NCBI GenBank assembly: GCA_024734555.1 | Contig: JANPWX010000437.1 | Span: 2,126,268 to 2,190,267 of the forward strand | Direction: 5' to 3' | DNA: 64,000 nt | DNA from: Trochalopteron elliotii | Taxonomy: Eukaryota; Chordata; Aves; Passeriformes; Leiothrichidae | Shown: positions 13,411 through 25,500 of the stretch, in pieces | How positions within the stretch are numbered: position 1 is the stretch's first letter | Layout: each line of letters opens with the position of its first letter | Position numbers and translations under genes: made by a program | The notes under the pieces: model-generated | What the model saw: only the letters and a program-made list of their open reading frames with translations | Databases searched by the model: none | What the model was told of the DNA's origin: nothing

Positions 13411-13480
13411 AAATCTGCAGACGCAGCTGGTAGAAAATCTGAATTATTGATTAAACATATTATTTGTCCAAGACCACTGT
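13411..13480 (+). CDS. Candidate internal exon, unknown protein
   Basis: A very strong acceptor (cttttcccactttattttccag) leads into 70 bases open in frame 0: 23 codons plus one base. The peptide starts KSADAAGRKSELLIKH and ends CPRPL. The proposed donor (ACTGT followed by gtataa) is weak, and an alternative donor, gtagaa, lies inside after GCAGCTG. The exit phase (1) matches the entry phase of the next candidate at 14327, which would give an intron of about 850 bp. The peptide is hydrophilic, unlike the F/L/C-rich frames typical of this window. The family is unknown and a chance match is not excluded. Confidence 0.25.
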
Positions 13481-14326
13481 GTATAATTTTCCAGCATTAG
13501 GGACCAGAATCTAATGTAAAATCATCTCAGTGGAATAATCAGAAATTGTGCATTATACTATTTTTGCAACATTCATAAAAGGAAGCAAACTCTGGCCTTG
13601 CAATAGATTTTTGAAGTTCTGTGTTTGTTTTTTAAGTACATCATTGATACAGTAATGCAAATGACTCCGGTAATGTGACTGTGCAAACCTCTCAATTTGT
13701 TTTACTTTTTTATAGTTATGTATTATTCATGTTGCATTAGCATATGCGCTGTTTATTTCCCTAATTGTAACAAGCACTTAATTAATTACACTATAACCTC
13801 TTGAATCTATAGGCCAACTGTTGCATCTTTAGTTAATATTTTAAAGTCTCATCTTTTTCCATTTTTCCATGTGTCTTTGATGTTTTGTTTCTTACCCTTC
13901 TTGTTTGGGTTCTCTGTGGAATAGTCTCAGAATAATTCTGCAGTTCTCTTTTATGGCTGAAACTTTGCATTTTAACAGTTGTCTGGAGATAGTTTCTTCC
14001 TTGTGAAATATCAGTTTTAATAACAAGAAAAGAAAAATGCCATAAATCTGCACTAACTACATAAAGCTGAAGTCTCTGAGAGACTGATTAACATTGAGAC
14101 TCTACACAGGTTTTTCAATAATTAGAGGATGTGCTTGCATGGAGCCATGACTGCTCTGGCCTTGATGCCGTTTCCCAGGGCAGGCAGCAATTATTATAGC
14201 CCACAGTAAATTTCCTGCACTCATTGCCTCCAGCCACTGAAGATCTTTTTGGAGTAAAGGTCTCTTAATTTTCTACATTCTTCTCATCAGCTTGGATTAG
14301 CAACATGTTCTACTTATTTTCTTCAG

Positions 14327-14484
14327 TTGTTTTAGAAACAATTGACAGCTGCTTTTCTGCTGCAGCGTTTTCTTTGCACCTGAGGTTGAAGGAATCTGAT
14401 CACAGCTTTTATTATATTAACACAGTCCTGGAGCTTTCGGCAGGGCAGCCAGAACCAAACTGTTATCACTGTCTTTGGGCTCAA
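14327..14484 (+). CDS. Candidate internal exon, unknown protein
   Basis: The acceptor (ttctacttattttcttcag) and donor (GCTCAA followed by gtgagt) are both good. The 158-base block has two leading bases followed by 52 open codons, and it ends on a codon boundary. The peptide begins VLETIDSCFSAAAFSLHLRL and includes KESDHSFYYINTVLELS. It enters in phase 1, compatible with 13411-13480, and leaves in phase 0, compatible with 18616-18717 or 22399-22504. A shorter version could start after the inner acceptor ending at 14425 (tattaacacag), in the same frame. No family is recognised. Conservation of the frame in other birds would be the decisive test. Confidence 0.3.
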
Positions 14485-15059
14485 GTGAGTACCCCCCACT
14501 CAGCACTCCCAAGCTTTGTGGTGCAGATTATATTTATTTATTGTTCTCAGGTTTTTACGGCTTCCGTGGCTCACAAATGAATTATTCATTGAGGCAGAAG
14601 GCTTCTTCTGTGTCTTCACCTTGTTCTGTGCTTATTTTGACTAGAATTTCGTTGTATTACAAAAACACCAACTATAAAACAGACTCATCTAATCTTAAAA
14701 AACAAAATAGATACTTGTGGCTAGTAAATGAAATGTTAAGTGGTGAAATTTAAATAGGTTATATTCTTCACTAATTATACAGGTAAGATGCTGCTAGTTA
14801 TTAGTGGGGAGAAAATTCCCAGACTGCTTTGTGTAGATAATCTTGGACAGGACTGTGTAAGGTATGAACCCATTTCTGGTGCACTTCATAATTTGCCTTT
14901 ACATCCACTGTTGTCAGTTCATGCTAAACCTCTCCATGGTGATACAGTTAAATACAGTAAAGGAACTTTTAAAGCAAGAAGGGACCTAAAAGCCTGAAAA
15001 GATCCACTGTAACAAACTCTACTTTTAGTGCAAATTTGTAGACATTCATTCACCAGTGT

Positions 15060-15460
15060 TTTGACCTGACCTGAAACTTACCATTAGGAAGAGCAAGGAT
15101 ATCACTTTAGGAATTAAAAATCCTTTGGAAAAGGATGTATGTGAAACTGAGGATGACTTTTAAGAAAAAGATAAGGATTGAAATAAAGATGGACATTGAG
15201 AAAAAGATCGAAAGAGAAGTAGAAGGGGAATAAACTTCTGACAGGAAAGAAGTAGTTCAAAGAAATATGAATAGTTAGTGAAGAAACATCAGGAAGTGTG
15301 GAGGAGGATGAAAGGTTTAAAGATATTAGTTAGAATGTGAAAAAGAAGAATAATTAATATTAGTGAAAAAAGCTAAGTTATTAGAAACATGTGGAATCAA
15401 CCTCTGAAGAGAAAAGAGAGGAAAACCACTATCAGGCTGGGTATTGTGTGAGAAAAGGGG
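15060..15460 (+). other. Purine-rich strand-asymmetric tract
   Basis: About 400 bases in which the plus strand is strongly dominated by A and G, with many gaaaaag, aagaag and gaggaa words. A 40-codon frame ending in a taa at 15229 reads as a lysine/glutamate/isoleucine-rich helix-like peptide (for example MDIEKKIEREVEGE), but this composition follows directly from the purine bias and no splice sites flank it. The bias continues more weakly into the candidates at 15905 and 16397 and weakens their case. Confidence 0.6.
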
Positions 15461-15904
15461 AGTGAAAATGCAGGTAAATACAACTGGATATGCAGTGGAC
15501 TGATCTCAGAGTTGCCAAGTACAGTGCCTGCCGTTATGAAGGGTAGGTGAGATGTCCAGGGCAGATATAACGTGTAAACAGACTTTCCATTCTCAGGTAG
15601 TTTTGGTAGGATAGGTTTGAACTGCCAGGTGGGAATATCTCGATAAAGGAACTATTTTCTTACTGCCTTTCCTATTCCACATGTTAAAGATCTTCAGTCA
15701 AGCACCATTTAAACAGAGTTAGACTTTTATCTGGCATTTCTCTTAAGGGAGGGGAACACAAAGTATCCTTTTAGCATATCATCTCTGTTGCAAAAAACCC
15801 CATTAATAGTGGTGGCTTTGATTTATTTGTTTGGGTGCCAGGGAATTGGTGCTGTGTTAGAAGAAGGTGCTGATGTTTATGCTTTATTCTTTCCCAAATA
15901 AAAG

Positions 15905-16020
15905 GGAAGAAAGCAGCAGACTTTGCAATGGAGAAGAGTGCTCTTCCTAAGCCACTTCAGAAAGAAGGGAAACCAGCACTGCTGCATCCAGCAGAGATGA
16001 GAAGAGAGATCCAGTACCAG
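15905..16020 (+). CDS. Candidate exon, unknown hydrophilic protein
   Basis: After an AG (tttcccaaataaaag), two bases and 38 codons are open. The peptide starts KKAADFAMEKSALPKPLQKE and ends EMRREIQYQ. The acceptor has a detached pyrimidine tract. Three donor choices exist: CAG followed by gtcgag at 16021 (phase 0), gtgaca at 16030 (phase 0), or gtagtg at 16040 (phase 1). None yields phase 2, which the next open block at 16397 needs, so the two cannot be adjacent coding exons as drawn. The peptide looks protein-like, but the region is purine-biased, which favours K/E/R codons by itself. Confidence 0.22.
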
Positions 16021-16396
16021 GTCGAGGGAGTGACACACGGTAGTGTTGCTTGGAGCTGACCTTTTCTGTACAGCATTGCAAGTGCTGAGATAAAGGAGTA
16101 ACTGATGCTGGAAAAAGGATTTTTTTTCCGAGAAGGAAATTCTAGCAGAGCAGGTAGACTTATAGGAGAACTGAAGATTTATGTTTAAGAATCCTCATAA
16201 GATTTTGGCATGGCAAAAAACTTCATACCCCCATAAAAGTTATTTGCTATAGAATATGATCAGTTATGGCTGGTAGGGGAATTAGATTTAAAACTTTAAA
16301 ATTATGACACTGATAAAAAACATTCCAACAAACACACAAACTCAGTAGCCAGATTTGAAGCTGAAAAGCAGTGGCTGCTCAGACCTATTTTACCAG

Positions 16397-16523
16397 GGAT
16401 AAAGTCAAAGAAATCCCACGCCTTGGTGTGATATTAACTGCAGGAGCATCAGAGGAAATGGGACAAGATAGCAAATGCAGACATAGTCTCTTCCTGCCAG
16501 GGATGAGACTAGCTAAGCTGAAG
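16397..16523 (+). CDS. Candidate exon, unknown protein
   Basis: The acceptor gctcagacctattttaccag precedes one base plus 42 open codons, ending before AAG followed by gtgact. The peptide begins DKVKEIPRLGVILTAGASEE and ends LFLPGMRLAKLK. The other two frames close within 11 codons. The frame requires an upstream exon ending in phase 2, which is not found, and it leaves in phase 0. No domain is recognised. It is either an exon of an unrecognised gene with a missing partner, or a chance opening in a purine-biased stretch. Confidence 0.22.
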
Positions 16524-18072
16524 GTGACTTAGAAAAATGTAATAATGTGACACTGGTAGAACCCTTTTAGTCCAAGATCTTGAATGTGATCCCAGTTAGA
16601 ATCCTGTTCTGTGTGGAAGGAACTTGTGCTCCTGTATAACATGCCCTGGACTTCGTGGCTCCAAAGCTATCACTAAAACTTGTCGTTCCTGGTACTGCAA
16701 CTTCCTTCTCCAGGCTTTAGATATTTACTTAACAGTAATTCCAAAGCTTGAACCTACTCGGAAGCTTAACTTGGTCTTGCATAAACATTCTCCACTTTTA
16801 GTCCCTAAATAGGTAATTTTGTGTTCTGTAATTTTACATTTCGTGTCACTGAAATCAGTCCAACCTTCAGTGTGATTTTTTTTCTCTGCATATTTGGATC
16901 TTATCTGTGTTTAAAACTTCCTCTCAGCTTTGACTCATTTATTCCCAATTGCCAAGACATTTTTTGAACATATCACATGTGATTCGTCCCCTAACCACTA
17001 CTTTGTGAACCCTACACAAAGCTGCTTCTTAGGGTGACTATTTCAGCCTTCAACACAGTATGGCAGCATCTCCTCTTCAGTGAATTCCCTACATTCTTTG
17101 TTTTAAAAATTCTACTGCAAAAAATAACTCCCATGTAGTATTGTATCAGGCTTCATTCTAAAGTGCAGATAAGAAATCATTTGTGTTTCTTTTGTCTAGA
17201 AGGAACATAAATTATTGTAGCAAAAACTAATATTAGATGTTAATCTGACTTTCATTTTTGTAATTACAGGCAATATGTTTCATAGCTTCCTATGTATATG
17301 TACCAAATTTCATTGGTGTATACTCTTGAAATTAAAAATATGTTTTAAATAGTAAATGAGTAGTGTTTAGAAACGTGGGGCTAGATTCTCAGCTAGCATA
17401 AAGGATCTCTCACTTAGCCATGCCATTTTTTACAAGCTGAGCACATGGCCTATGACCTCCTTTCACTTATTGTATCATGAGATGGAAACAGAAAAAAGAA
17501 ATGAAACCAATGAGATTTTCAGAATTATTCTGTAAATAAGGAAAGTCAGGAACACAGATGTTTCTGAGTTCCTGCCTGTTAACAAATATTTTTAGGAAAT
17601 AGAATATCTTTACTTTCAGAATTATTCATAGTGCATTGATTTTTAGTTGTTTTGCCGTTATTGAGATCATAATTAATAATACATTTTCTAAATAAGGGGT
17701 GTTCTAAATGGATTAGCATATATAAATATATATGTGGTTTCATATGCACATATTAAGCCTAGCAGCTCATCAATGTATTGTGTTCCAGATTTGAATAGCG
17801 CTTTAAAATTCAGCAACAAATAGTCAACTAAAAAAAAAAAAAGAAAGAAAAAAAGGAAGAAGCTTAGTCTTCAACCATAGAACTGTTTCTGGCTTTGAAA
17901 AGGGGTACAGACTATATAGAACTATTCCAAGTGTAAACCAGTCGATAGAAGAGTGAGAAGGAAACATCCAGATAGGATGTCATAATTCTGCACTGAGATG
18001 TCTTATGCCTTTGTATAGGTGAGAGAAAAATTATAAAGAGAGGACATCTGTTTCTGCCTGATTTGGCAGGTG

Positions 18073-18098
18073 TATTTATCCTCTTATGAGGATAAATA
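18073..18098. repeat. Perfect 11-bp inverted repeat, 4-base loop
   Basis: The arms tatttatcctc and gaggataaata are exact complements around the loop ttat. A hairpin this tight in AT-rich DNA may be a cruciform-prone site. The arm is too short for a microRNA precursor. Confidence 0.85.
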
Positions 18099-18229
18099 AG
18101 TGATGTTACTTAAACAGTGCAGAAAATGCTTTAGTAAAAAATTGTGGTACTGTACTCTGTTATTTTGGGATAAAAAAAATTATTAACAAAAGTATTTGAC
18201 TGCACTCACAGCTCATGCTTTTGTTTCAG

Positions 18230-18351
18230 GACAGGTGGGATCTGCAGTGACAGAGACAGTGCACGAATTAAATACAGTGAGGAAGAAAGAAGTTACCAGT
18301 CTAGAACACTGAATAAGGCCCTCATGAAAGAGCAGTTCCTTGTTTTCTGTG
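18230..18351 (+). CDS. Candidate internal exon, unknown protein
   Basis: A clean acceptor (gctcatgcttttgtttcag) and a good donor (TGTG followed by gtgaga) bound 122 bases with one frame open: one base, 40 codons, one base. The peptide begins TGGICSDRDSARIKYSEEER and ends KALMKEQFLVFC. The other frames close quickly after the acceptor, the frame starting at the first base after seven codons. The open frame runs on about 40 codons past the proposed donor, so the exon end is not forced. The entry phase (2) and exit phase (1) do not fit either neighbouring candidate (16397 exits 0; 18616 enters 0). It may be an isolated chance match or belong to a different splice form. Confidence 0.25.
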
Positions 18352-18615
18352 GTGAGATCAAGGGCTGTGCTGGCTTTGCACAGTCAAGATCAGGGTTTTC
18401 AAGGATCCTGCGAAAAGGATCCTGTGCCCTTCTGCCTCACAAAGCCTGTGCTGCAGCCTCCTTTGTTGGGCTATTGTTTCCAGATCTAGCTGGGTTTAGC
18501 TAACCAGGGATGCCGACACATGATAATGAAGTTGTGTCTTTATTCTACTAGGCAGACAGCTGCTCTGAAGTTAGGATGTTATGGGATTCCACAAAGTTTG
18601 TTTTTTTTTTTTAAG

Positions 18616-18717
18616 GCAAAACAGGTAATGATAGAGTTTGATGTTAAAATTGATGAAACAGACTATCTAAATAGACTTGTTCAGAAATATGGGCAGGAAG
18701 GAAAACAATACACCAGG
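18616..18717 (+). CDS. Candidate internal exon, unknown protein
   Basis: A run of T bases ending ttttaag forms a very strong acceptor. The following 102 bases are exactly 34 codons in frame 0, ending before gtaaag (ACCAGG then gtaaag), so the exon is symmetric (0-0). The peptide contains KQVMIEFDVKIDETDYLNRL and ends GQEGKQYTR. The charged, aromatic-spaced composition is unlike random frames here. Its phases fit between 14327-14484 and the terminal candidate at 38305-38613. The reading frame continues 16 codons into the putative intron before a stop. No family is recognised. Confidence 0.28.
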
Positions 18718-21700
18718 GTAAAGCAGCACTCAAGACAGATTGATCAGAGGGAGCAGAAAAAGATATAGTTAGAACTGAAGACTGAATAAATTCTCAAACT
18801 GTTTAGTATTATTCTGGAAAAGTATGGCTGGCTGTGACAAGAAGGTTCTGAAGACTTAACAGAAGAAGGGGTGATCAAGGTCACATTTGTGACACTAGAA
18901 AAATACTGCACTGAAAGTTGTTGACTTTTTGTCAACAGGAGAAACAGATAAAAAGAAAAAAAAAGGAGGGGGGAGACATATCACAGAAACAAGCTGTCTA
19001 AGCTTTTCAAATTTGAGTTAAATTTTGAATTTACCCCAAAATATGCACAGAGAACTTAAAAATTATTAAAAAAAAACTTGATGGAAAAGTATGTTAAATT
19101 TCTTTTACACTAAGACATGCCCTCTTTCAAAAATCTAATGTCTAAAAGCATGGTTTCCATCAATGTTTTTTCTTTAACTTCCATACTGTGTTTGCTCAGT
19201 TTACCAGCCCAAGTAAGTTTTTGATCTTTTTAACATTGTAGTTCCTGTCTAGCAGAGGGAAGGCTGTATTCTTTTGGTTTCAGAAATAATTTTCAACAAT
19301 AGAAAACAAAATTGAGATCCAAGAATGCCTTTTTTTTTTTTTGCTTTTTTTCTTTAGTGATGCTGCCAAAAGCACAAAGAATGCAGTCAGACTCTTGAAA
19401 GCAAAATAACTCCCAGGGCACTGCTTGTCAAGACTCTTCAGAGCATTCTCTTCTGTGGATTCTCAGACACATAGGACGGGCTGTCTATTACTGACATTGC
19501 TGCCATGGCTGTGGAGCAGAGGACCTACTGGGGGTGTGGATCACACGCACACCTGGACCTTTGCAACTCCATATGAGTAACTTCATTGCCTTCTGCTTTA
19601 CTTGTTTTTATGAGCAAAGTTGCCCTCACGATTATGAGCAGCACTTTTGCTGCTCTTCTCAGCAGAGATCACTCTCTATGTCAGACTCTCGTAGTCTTTG
19701 TAGAGCAGGGACTTTTGAAGCACTTTCCTGAGATGTCTAAAATGTTCTGGGCGTGTTGCTCATGATTTGGTACATAAGGGAGAGGTTTTCACTCCTAGTG
19801 GTGCCTTATTTGTGTGTTAAAAAGATAAATCACTTATTTATAAATACCTGTAAGTAACTTCCAGCTTCCTTTTGGCATGTCAACAATATAACAAATTAAG
19901 AAGAAACAAATTACAATTTAATACAGCTTCCCAAATGCTCTCTCTGAAGTCTTAATGCTAGGATAGAATAAAAATACTCTCAGCAGGCTGAAGACCAACA
20001 GGATACAGGGATTGGTTGAAAAGAGGATGCAGGAGTCAGATCTGACTAGCAAATCTGAGCAGGATACTGAAGCTAAAGAGGGACCACTTGGAAGTCAGAG
20101 AAAGCTGTGTCCTATTACTTGATTGCTCCCAACTGTAGTGTCAAACACCCTTCAAACTATTTAAAATTAAGACTATTTCTCATCATCTGTAGCAAGTTAG
20201 CAAAAGAGCTGATTTCTCCTTCCTTAGATATTCTCTCTGTTACTAATTCCTGCAATTGTACTGAGTTTCATTTATGTTTACTTGTTCAACAGACTAAGGT
20301 TTCAGTATAAAATCACCTGAATTTTAAGTTTGACCAATTTTATTAATTTAAAAATAATTATTCTTAAATTCTGAGCTATATGAAAGGCCCCAGACTCATT
20401 TCTTGGTGTTTTACGACTGCATGATCTTCACAACTTGACTTAAGAAATGGCCTCTAATATTTAGATAGATGCTGCTTGTCCACATGCAGATGTTTTCTAA
20501 TCAATTTGAAATGATTTACACAAGGTTACTTATTATGTTCTATCAATAGCTGCTGTGCAATTACTTTTTTCCAGTTTTCAAACTATAAGGATTCTTCCCT
20601 CTATGTGGGCATGCATGTCACACATGTCTTTGTCCCCAGGGGGATGAGTTTAACCTCTTGAACTGGGTATCTTCTGTTCTCTGCTCTAAGCTTAAATTGG
20701 ATTGTTTTTAAGATAGACAAAAGAATGTTTCTTCTTGCCCTAGGACCCTTTTTGATATCAGGAACTTTCTGAACCTTCCTTGTTCAAATAAAAGATGAAG
20801 AAAAATCCCTTTAATTACAGTAATTTATCTTGTTAACGGAAATTGCAGAGATTCTGTAATGTGCCAGACTGTGTCTCAGTTTCTGAACCAGCATGTTTAT
20901 GAAAACACACAGTTTTATATTCCTAAGGCAAGGCTGGACTGGACAGGCATAGTGGGCATCCCTCATTTTTTAGGGGACTTAGAACTGTGTATAGAGTTCC
21001 CTTGTTCTGCATGACATTCTCCCCGAGGGTCTGTCCTTGGATCTGTGCATAGCCATTGAGACAACTGAGGGTAGGGAAGAGTTTCTGTAAGAGAAAGGCT
21101 GACTTAAACTAGAAAGAGTTGTTAAAAGAGGAGTAACCAAGGCTGCTATAATCATTACTAGAATGAAGAAAGTCATCAAGAAATGATTGCTCACTGCCTC
21201 CCTTTTCAGAACAAAAATTTGGGAGATAATTTCTTGTTAACATTGGGAGATAATTTCTTGTAATCTAATCTGCTCAAAAAATCAAGTCCCCTTCATTAAT
21301 TTTTAAAATCTCATTCATTGGAGGTATTTTTGAACTTTCCTTTTGGTCCCCACTGCAGTTCCCATACAGAAATTTATTTGGAAAAAATCCATAAAGATGA
21401 CCCCTGACAGATTCCATTGGACTCATCACTGTATGTTGTTCCATAGCACAGGATCACCTTCATTTATCTTTGGTTTTTTTTTTTAACTACATGATTTGAG
21501 TGATAAGAATATAAAGTATGCATAAAATCAATACACCCATCTTCCTTAATTGAATCATATATACACTTATACATCATATATACACCTATAAATATGGGGT
21601 GCAATTTTTCCCTGCTATTTCTGGGCAGCTCTAACTTTATGAGCTTAATTGCATTATTTAATTATTTTTGCATACTATTTATTTAGTAAGCTCCTAGTTT

Positions 21701-22398
21701 GGATGAGAAATAATGAGAAGTCTTTCAGAATGCAGATTAATGCAGATGTTTTTTTCTTTGGCTGACATTTCCTATCAACTGACTGTACAAATGTCATCCA
21801 GGAAAATAATATTTGTCACAAATGTATTACCATGAGGAGTAAAGTAGAAAAATATTTTAAACAAAACCAACTTGTTGTGTGTTTCTCTGTTTCTTTTTTT
21901 TTTTTTTTTTAATGGAAGAGCTGTATTTTCACACCATTTCTAATCCAGAAATCATGGCAGAGATCTCTTCATCACTGACCACTTGGGCAGGATGTGGCCA
22001 AAGCTTTGACAGAACAGGCGGTGCAAAGGGTCACATAACACTATGCAATTCTGTTTGAGCCTGCAGATTTGAAAGCAGGCTCAGCCATGAAATAGGAGGT
22101 CTTTTCCCATGCTCCATTATCTCACTGAGATTTAAATAAAACATTGGGAAGTGAAACAAGTTGAGAGTTCTTTGGAGAATGACAGGAGCAAAGCAAGTAA
22201 GCAAATAATCCCTGCTTTGGCACCAGCAGGGCACTTGTCTGCCAGTCTTACTGAGCTAACAACTTCTTGCAAAACAACTGATAGGGAATACAGTCATCCT
22301 AATGACAAAATGCTCTGAAGAAGTAACCTTATAATGTGCAGTTTGTAAATTACCACAATACTGTTAAATACAAAAGCCACCAGCTGCAATTTCTTCAG
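18718..22398. other. Unique DNA with T runs
   Basis: No gene is established. A strong acceptor at 19357 (gctttttttctttag) opens onto only 16 codons (DAAKSTKNAVRLLKAK then stop). A hydrophilic frame of about 50 codons near 19963-20122 (containing VEKRMQESDLTSKSEQD) has no good donor. A 24-bp period duplication lies at 21219-21262 and a 17-base T run at 21894-21910. Confidence 0.5.
21219..21262. repeat. Short tandem duplication, 24-bp period
   Basis: The 19-base word ttgggagataatttcttgt occurs at 21219 and again at 21243, separated by taaca. This is consistent with a local duplication by slippage or patch repair. Confidence 0.85.
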
Positions 22399-22504
22399 GT
22401 TCCAACTTCAGTCATCAGCTGTTGCTCCATCATCAGTGTAAAAAAATTGTCTAGAAATCAAGCTGCTATTACCAGTCCAACTCTTTCTGTGAAGGCTCTC
22501 AGAG
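22399..22504 (+). CDS. Candidate exon, weak
   Basis: The acceptor (gcaatttcttcag) and a good donor (AGAG followed by gtaaga) enclose 106 bases open in frame 0, leaving in phase 1. The peptide begins VPTSVISCCSIISVKKLSRN and ends SVKALR. The serine/cysteine/isoleucine-rich start resembles random frames in this window, and a 120-codon open frame (22336-22698) runs straight through both splice signals. Entry phase 0 would be compatible with the candidates at 14327 or 18616, but exit phase 1 does not lead to 35443 or 38305. Confidence 0.13.
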
Positions 22505-25500
22505 GTAAGAACATATATCTTCTGTTGTCAGCTCAGTGTGAAACGAATGCTGCTGCATTCAAAGTCACAGCAGAATCAGGATTTTACAATGGCTCTAAGA
22601 TTTCTACAGCCAAAAGAGAAATGCCCCAGCTTCTGGGTGTCTTTGTACTCAACGTGAACACCAACTGTTTTATTTTTAACAGAGATGATCCAAATTGAAG
22701 TAATTCTGCTTTCTAAATATTCAAATCAGACAGCACCAAGCCAGCTCTGATGCCAAGAAAGTCCCTTTCTTCCCTGTCATCTCTTTCTCTTGCTTTTAGT
22801 CCACTCTTTTCCTTCCTCTGCTTAGCTTTTGAACTGAGGTGTCCCTCAGCTCAAAGGAGCTGGTCTTCGGTTTGATGTTTTGAAACCCTGCCTGGCCTCA
22901 GACAAGTGGATGTAACAGCTCAGCCCCTTGTAGGGGCAAGAGATGAAACAATGTCCAGGGGAGCCCAGATTCCTCCAATCCCCTTCCAGGCAAACAGAGC
23001 ACTTAACCTATACTATCACCTCAGTGATGAGGCCCTTTATGTTTAGCACTTTCTCTGGATAGTTTAATGTGAAGTAATTCCATTAATGTTTCATACTCTT
23101 GTTTCATTAATTTTTTGAAGGAAGAATGTATTATTAAATGTTCAGTCCCTTCTCTCTTATCAGTTCAATTAAGGTACAGAAGGTACATCTGCAAAAACGT
23201 CCTCCAGCAAAACCGGAATTAACATCTGATATTTTGAACATTAAGAAGTCCATGAAAACCCCAAAAAAACAAAAGGTTTTCAAGCTCCCTTTATAAATCA
23301 CACACACAGAAAACAAAAAAAAAAGGGCAGTTACTCTTTTGTTATTAAAGAACAATGGTTCAGCTTGTAATTGTAAATTGTAAAAGTGACATAAAGTCTA
23401 CTCTTTAAAATAAGTATTTTCCTTGATTAGGGTCTTTCTGAAGTGTATTCAGCCTTTCCTTCCCAAGACAACCTTTGTCTCTGCTCTCAAATCATAAGCC
23501 CTTCTCTCCACTTATTGCTAGTTTTCTTTGTCCTTTTCCCATTTCCACATAACTATACCAAAATTCCAGGGTTGCTACCTAATTGTTCCATTTGGTAATT
23601 TTTAATGCTGTTTATTACCACTATTTATTTATTTAAGACGGTCTGTGAGTGATATAACTGCATGAGTGATGTGTTTCCAATGAGCACCATATCTGTTTAT
23701 TTCTAAATATTTGGCTGTCGTATAGTTCATTCTAACCTCCATAATTCAATTGACTTTATAGTTAGATGACACAGTTAGAATGAGCCCATCTCAGCACAAG
23801 AATGCTGTTTTAAACCACTGATAATTTTGTGAAATTAGTCTAGTCCTTATAATAGATCCCAAATTACTGGAAATTGGATTCTCTCTGTGGTGGGTGGTAG
23901 AAAGATTTGAACTGGGACCTGACAGCAAAAAATGCTCCAGTATCACTTTAATAAAAGCAAGAATCATGAAAAAGCCAGTTTCACTAATTCTTACCACATG
24001 TGATGTGGCTGAATAATGGCACCAGCTGCTCAAAATGGAGTAATTCTGTCCCAACAAACCCTTACTTCAGCAGCTCCCCTTGGGATTCTGCCATGTACAG
24101 CCCTTCCCCAAAGCAGTAAGGCAGGTTGTCAGATTTCCCCAGAGCTGACTCCTTCTATTCCTGCTGGGATTCCAGAACCCTCGAATTCTCTCCACTCACC
24201 CCCACTTCCCTACATGTGGTTCTTTTCCCTGTCATTCCTGCATCCTATACAGTGCAAGCACAGATGTACAGTATTTTGTTTGGGATTTTTTTAATATGCT
24301 GTGCCTAATGAGAGCCTATATTCCTGTGTGTATGTTACAGAGTGTTCTGTGTAATGCCAATCATTCCTTTGACTTTATTGCCATACTTGGGAAAAACTTT
24401 CTGATTAATGAGTTTTTTTACCCATGTGAGCAAAAAACGAAGAGATGCCATTTAAGCCCAGTGAGTTGTGGAGCAGGCAGAGGAATCAGCATAGGGTTGT
24501 TTATGGATTTGACTGACTTACAGCTTGTTACACAACTAAAATAGTGAAGGAATATTCTTGTTTTACCTTTTAATAAAGCACTGTGCTGTACAATATTTTC
24601 ATCTCCTTAAAATGTTTTTTTCTAAAGTATGGATAAAACATGTATATTTAAAAAAAAATTCCCATTTGTGTAAGTCAGTACATCAGTGACATAGTTAAAA
24701 ACACTTTATGAAACAATGTATTAACTCAGTAAAATACAAATGAAAACTGTATATTAATTGCTTTATGTGCCCTCCTATATTCATGTTTTATTAACTTTTT
24801 AATATTATCAAGTATCATGCTAGAATGTGATACTCCTCCAAATAAGGCACTATTTTTACTCGGTTTATGAAAATAAATGAGCATTTCAGATTAGCATTTT
24901 GATTTTGCATGAAAATACATAATGTTTTTTCTTGTATTCCCTGATTGTTTCAAGGGCATTGAAAAATAAAGCTGAAGACTCTTTCATCTTTCTTCAGATA
25001 AAGTTGCTAATTAATCTTAATTTTACATGATATTTAAAGACTTTAGCATTTATTATTATCATCAGAACCAAGTCCTAACACCATTCAGATTAGGAAGACA
25101 CTAGATAGCTTTGTTTTAGTGTTTCTCTTACAAAGTAGAGTGATGACATACTCTGCCACCACCTCATTCCCTTCCCTGACTAGAATTTTATCAGAGTACA
25201 AATGTTAGGAAGCTCAATGAAAATACAGTTTAATGCAGCCAGTTAAATTGCCTGAGAGGAAACAGTGCATACAGCTTTTTTAAAGCCTTTCCCCTCAGGC
25301 CATTAACTAAGAAACTGGTCACTAACTGCTGGTAACAAACCATTTTGGAAGGATTATTGCTATTACCAGAATTCAGTGGTTTATGGCTACATTTTGTTAA
25401 AGACATTAGGAACCGTAACATGGACGAGCCCACAGTACTGGAAAAATTCTTCTTTTCCCTTGTGATTAACAATAGTTTTTCTTCCAGCCCAGATGTCTCA

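Noticed and set aside
14995..15035. Possible diverged CR1 tail (gaagggacctaaaagcc)
   Set aside because: Only one short block resembles CR1, and neither the octamer tail nor neighbouring CR1 blocks are present.
24016..24294. Proline/serine-rich open frame, 92 codons
   Set aside because: There is no acceptor, donor or promoter evidence, and the second half turns F/C-rich like chance frames.
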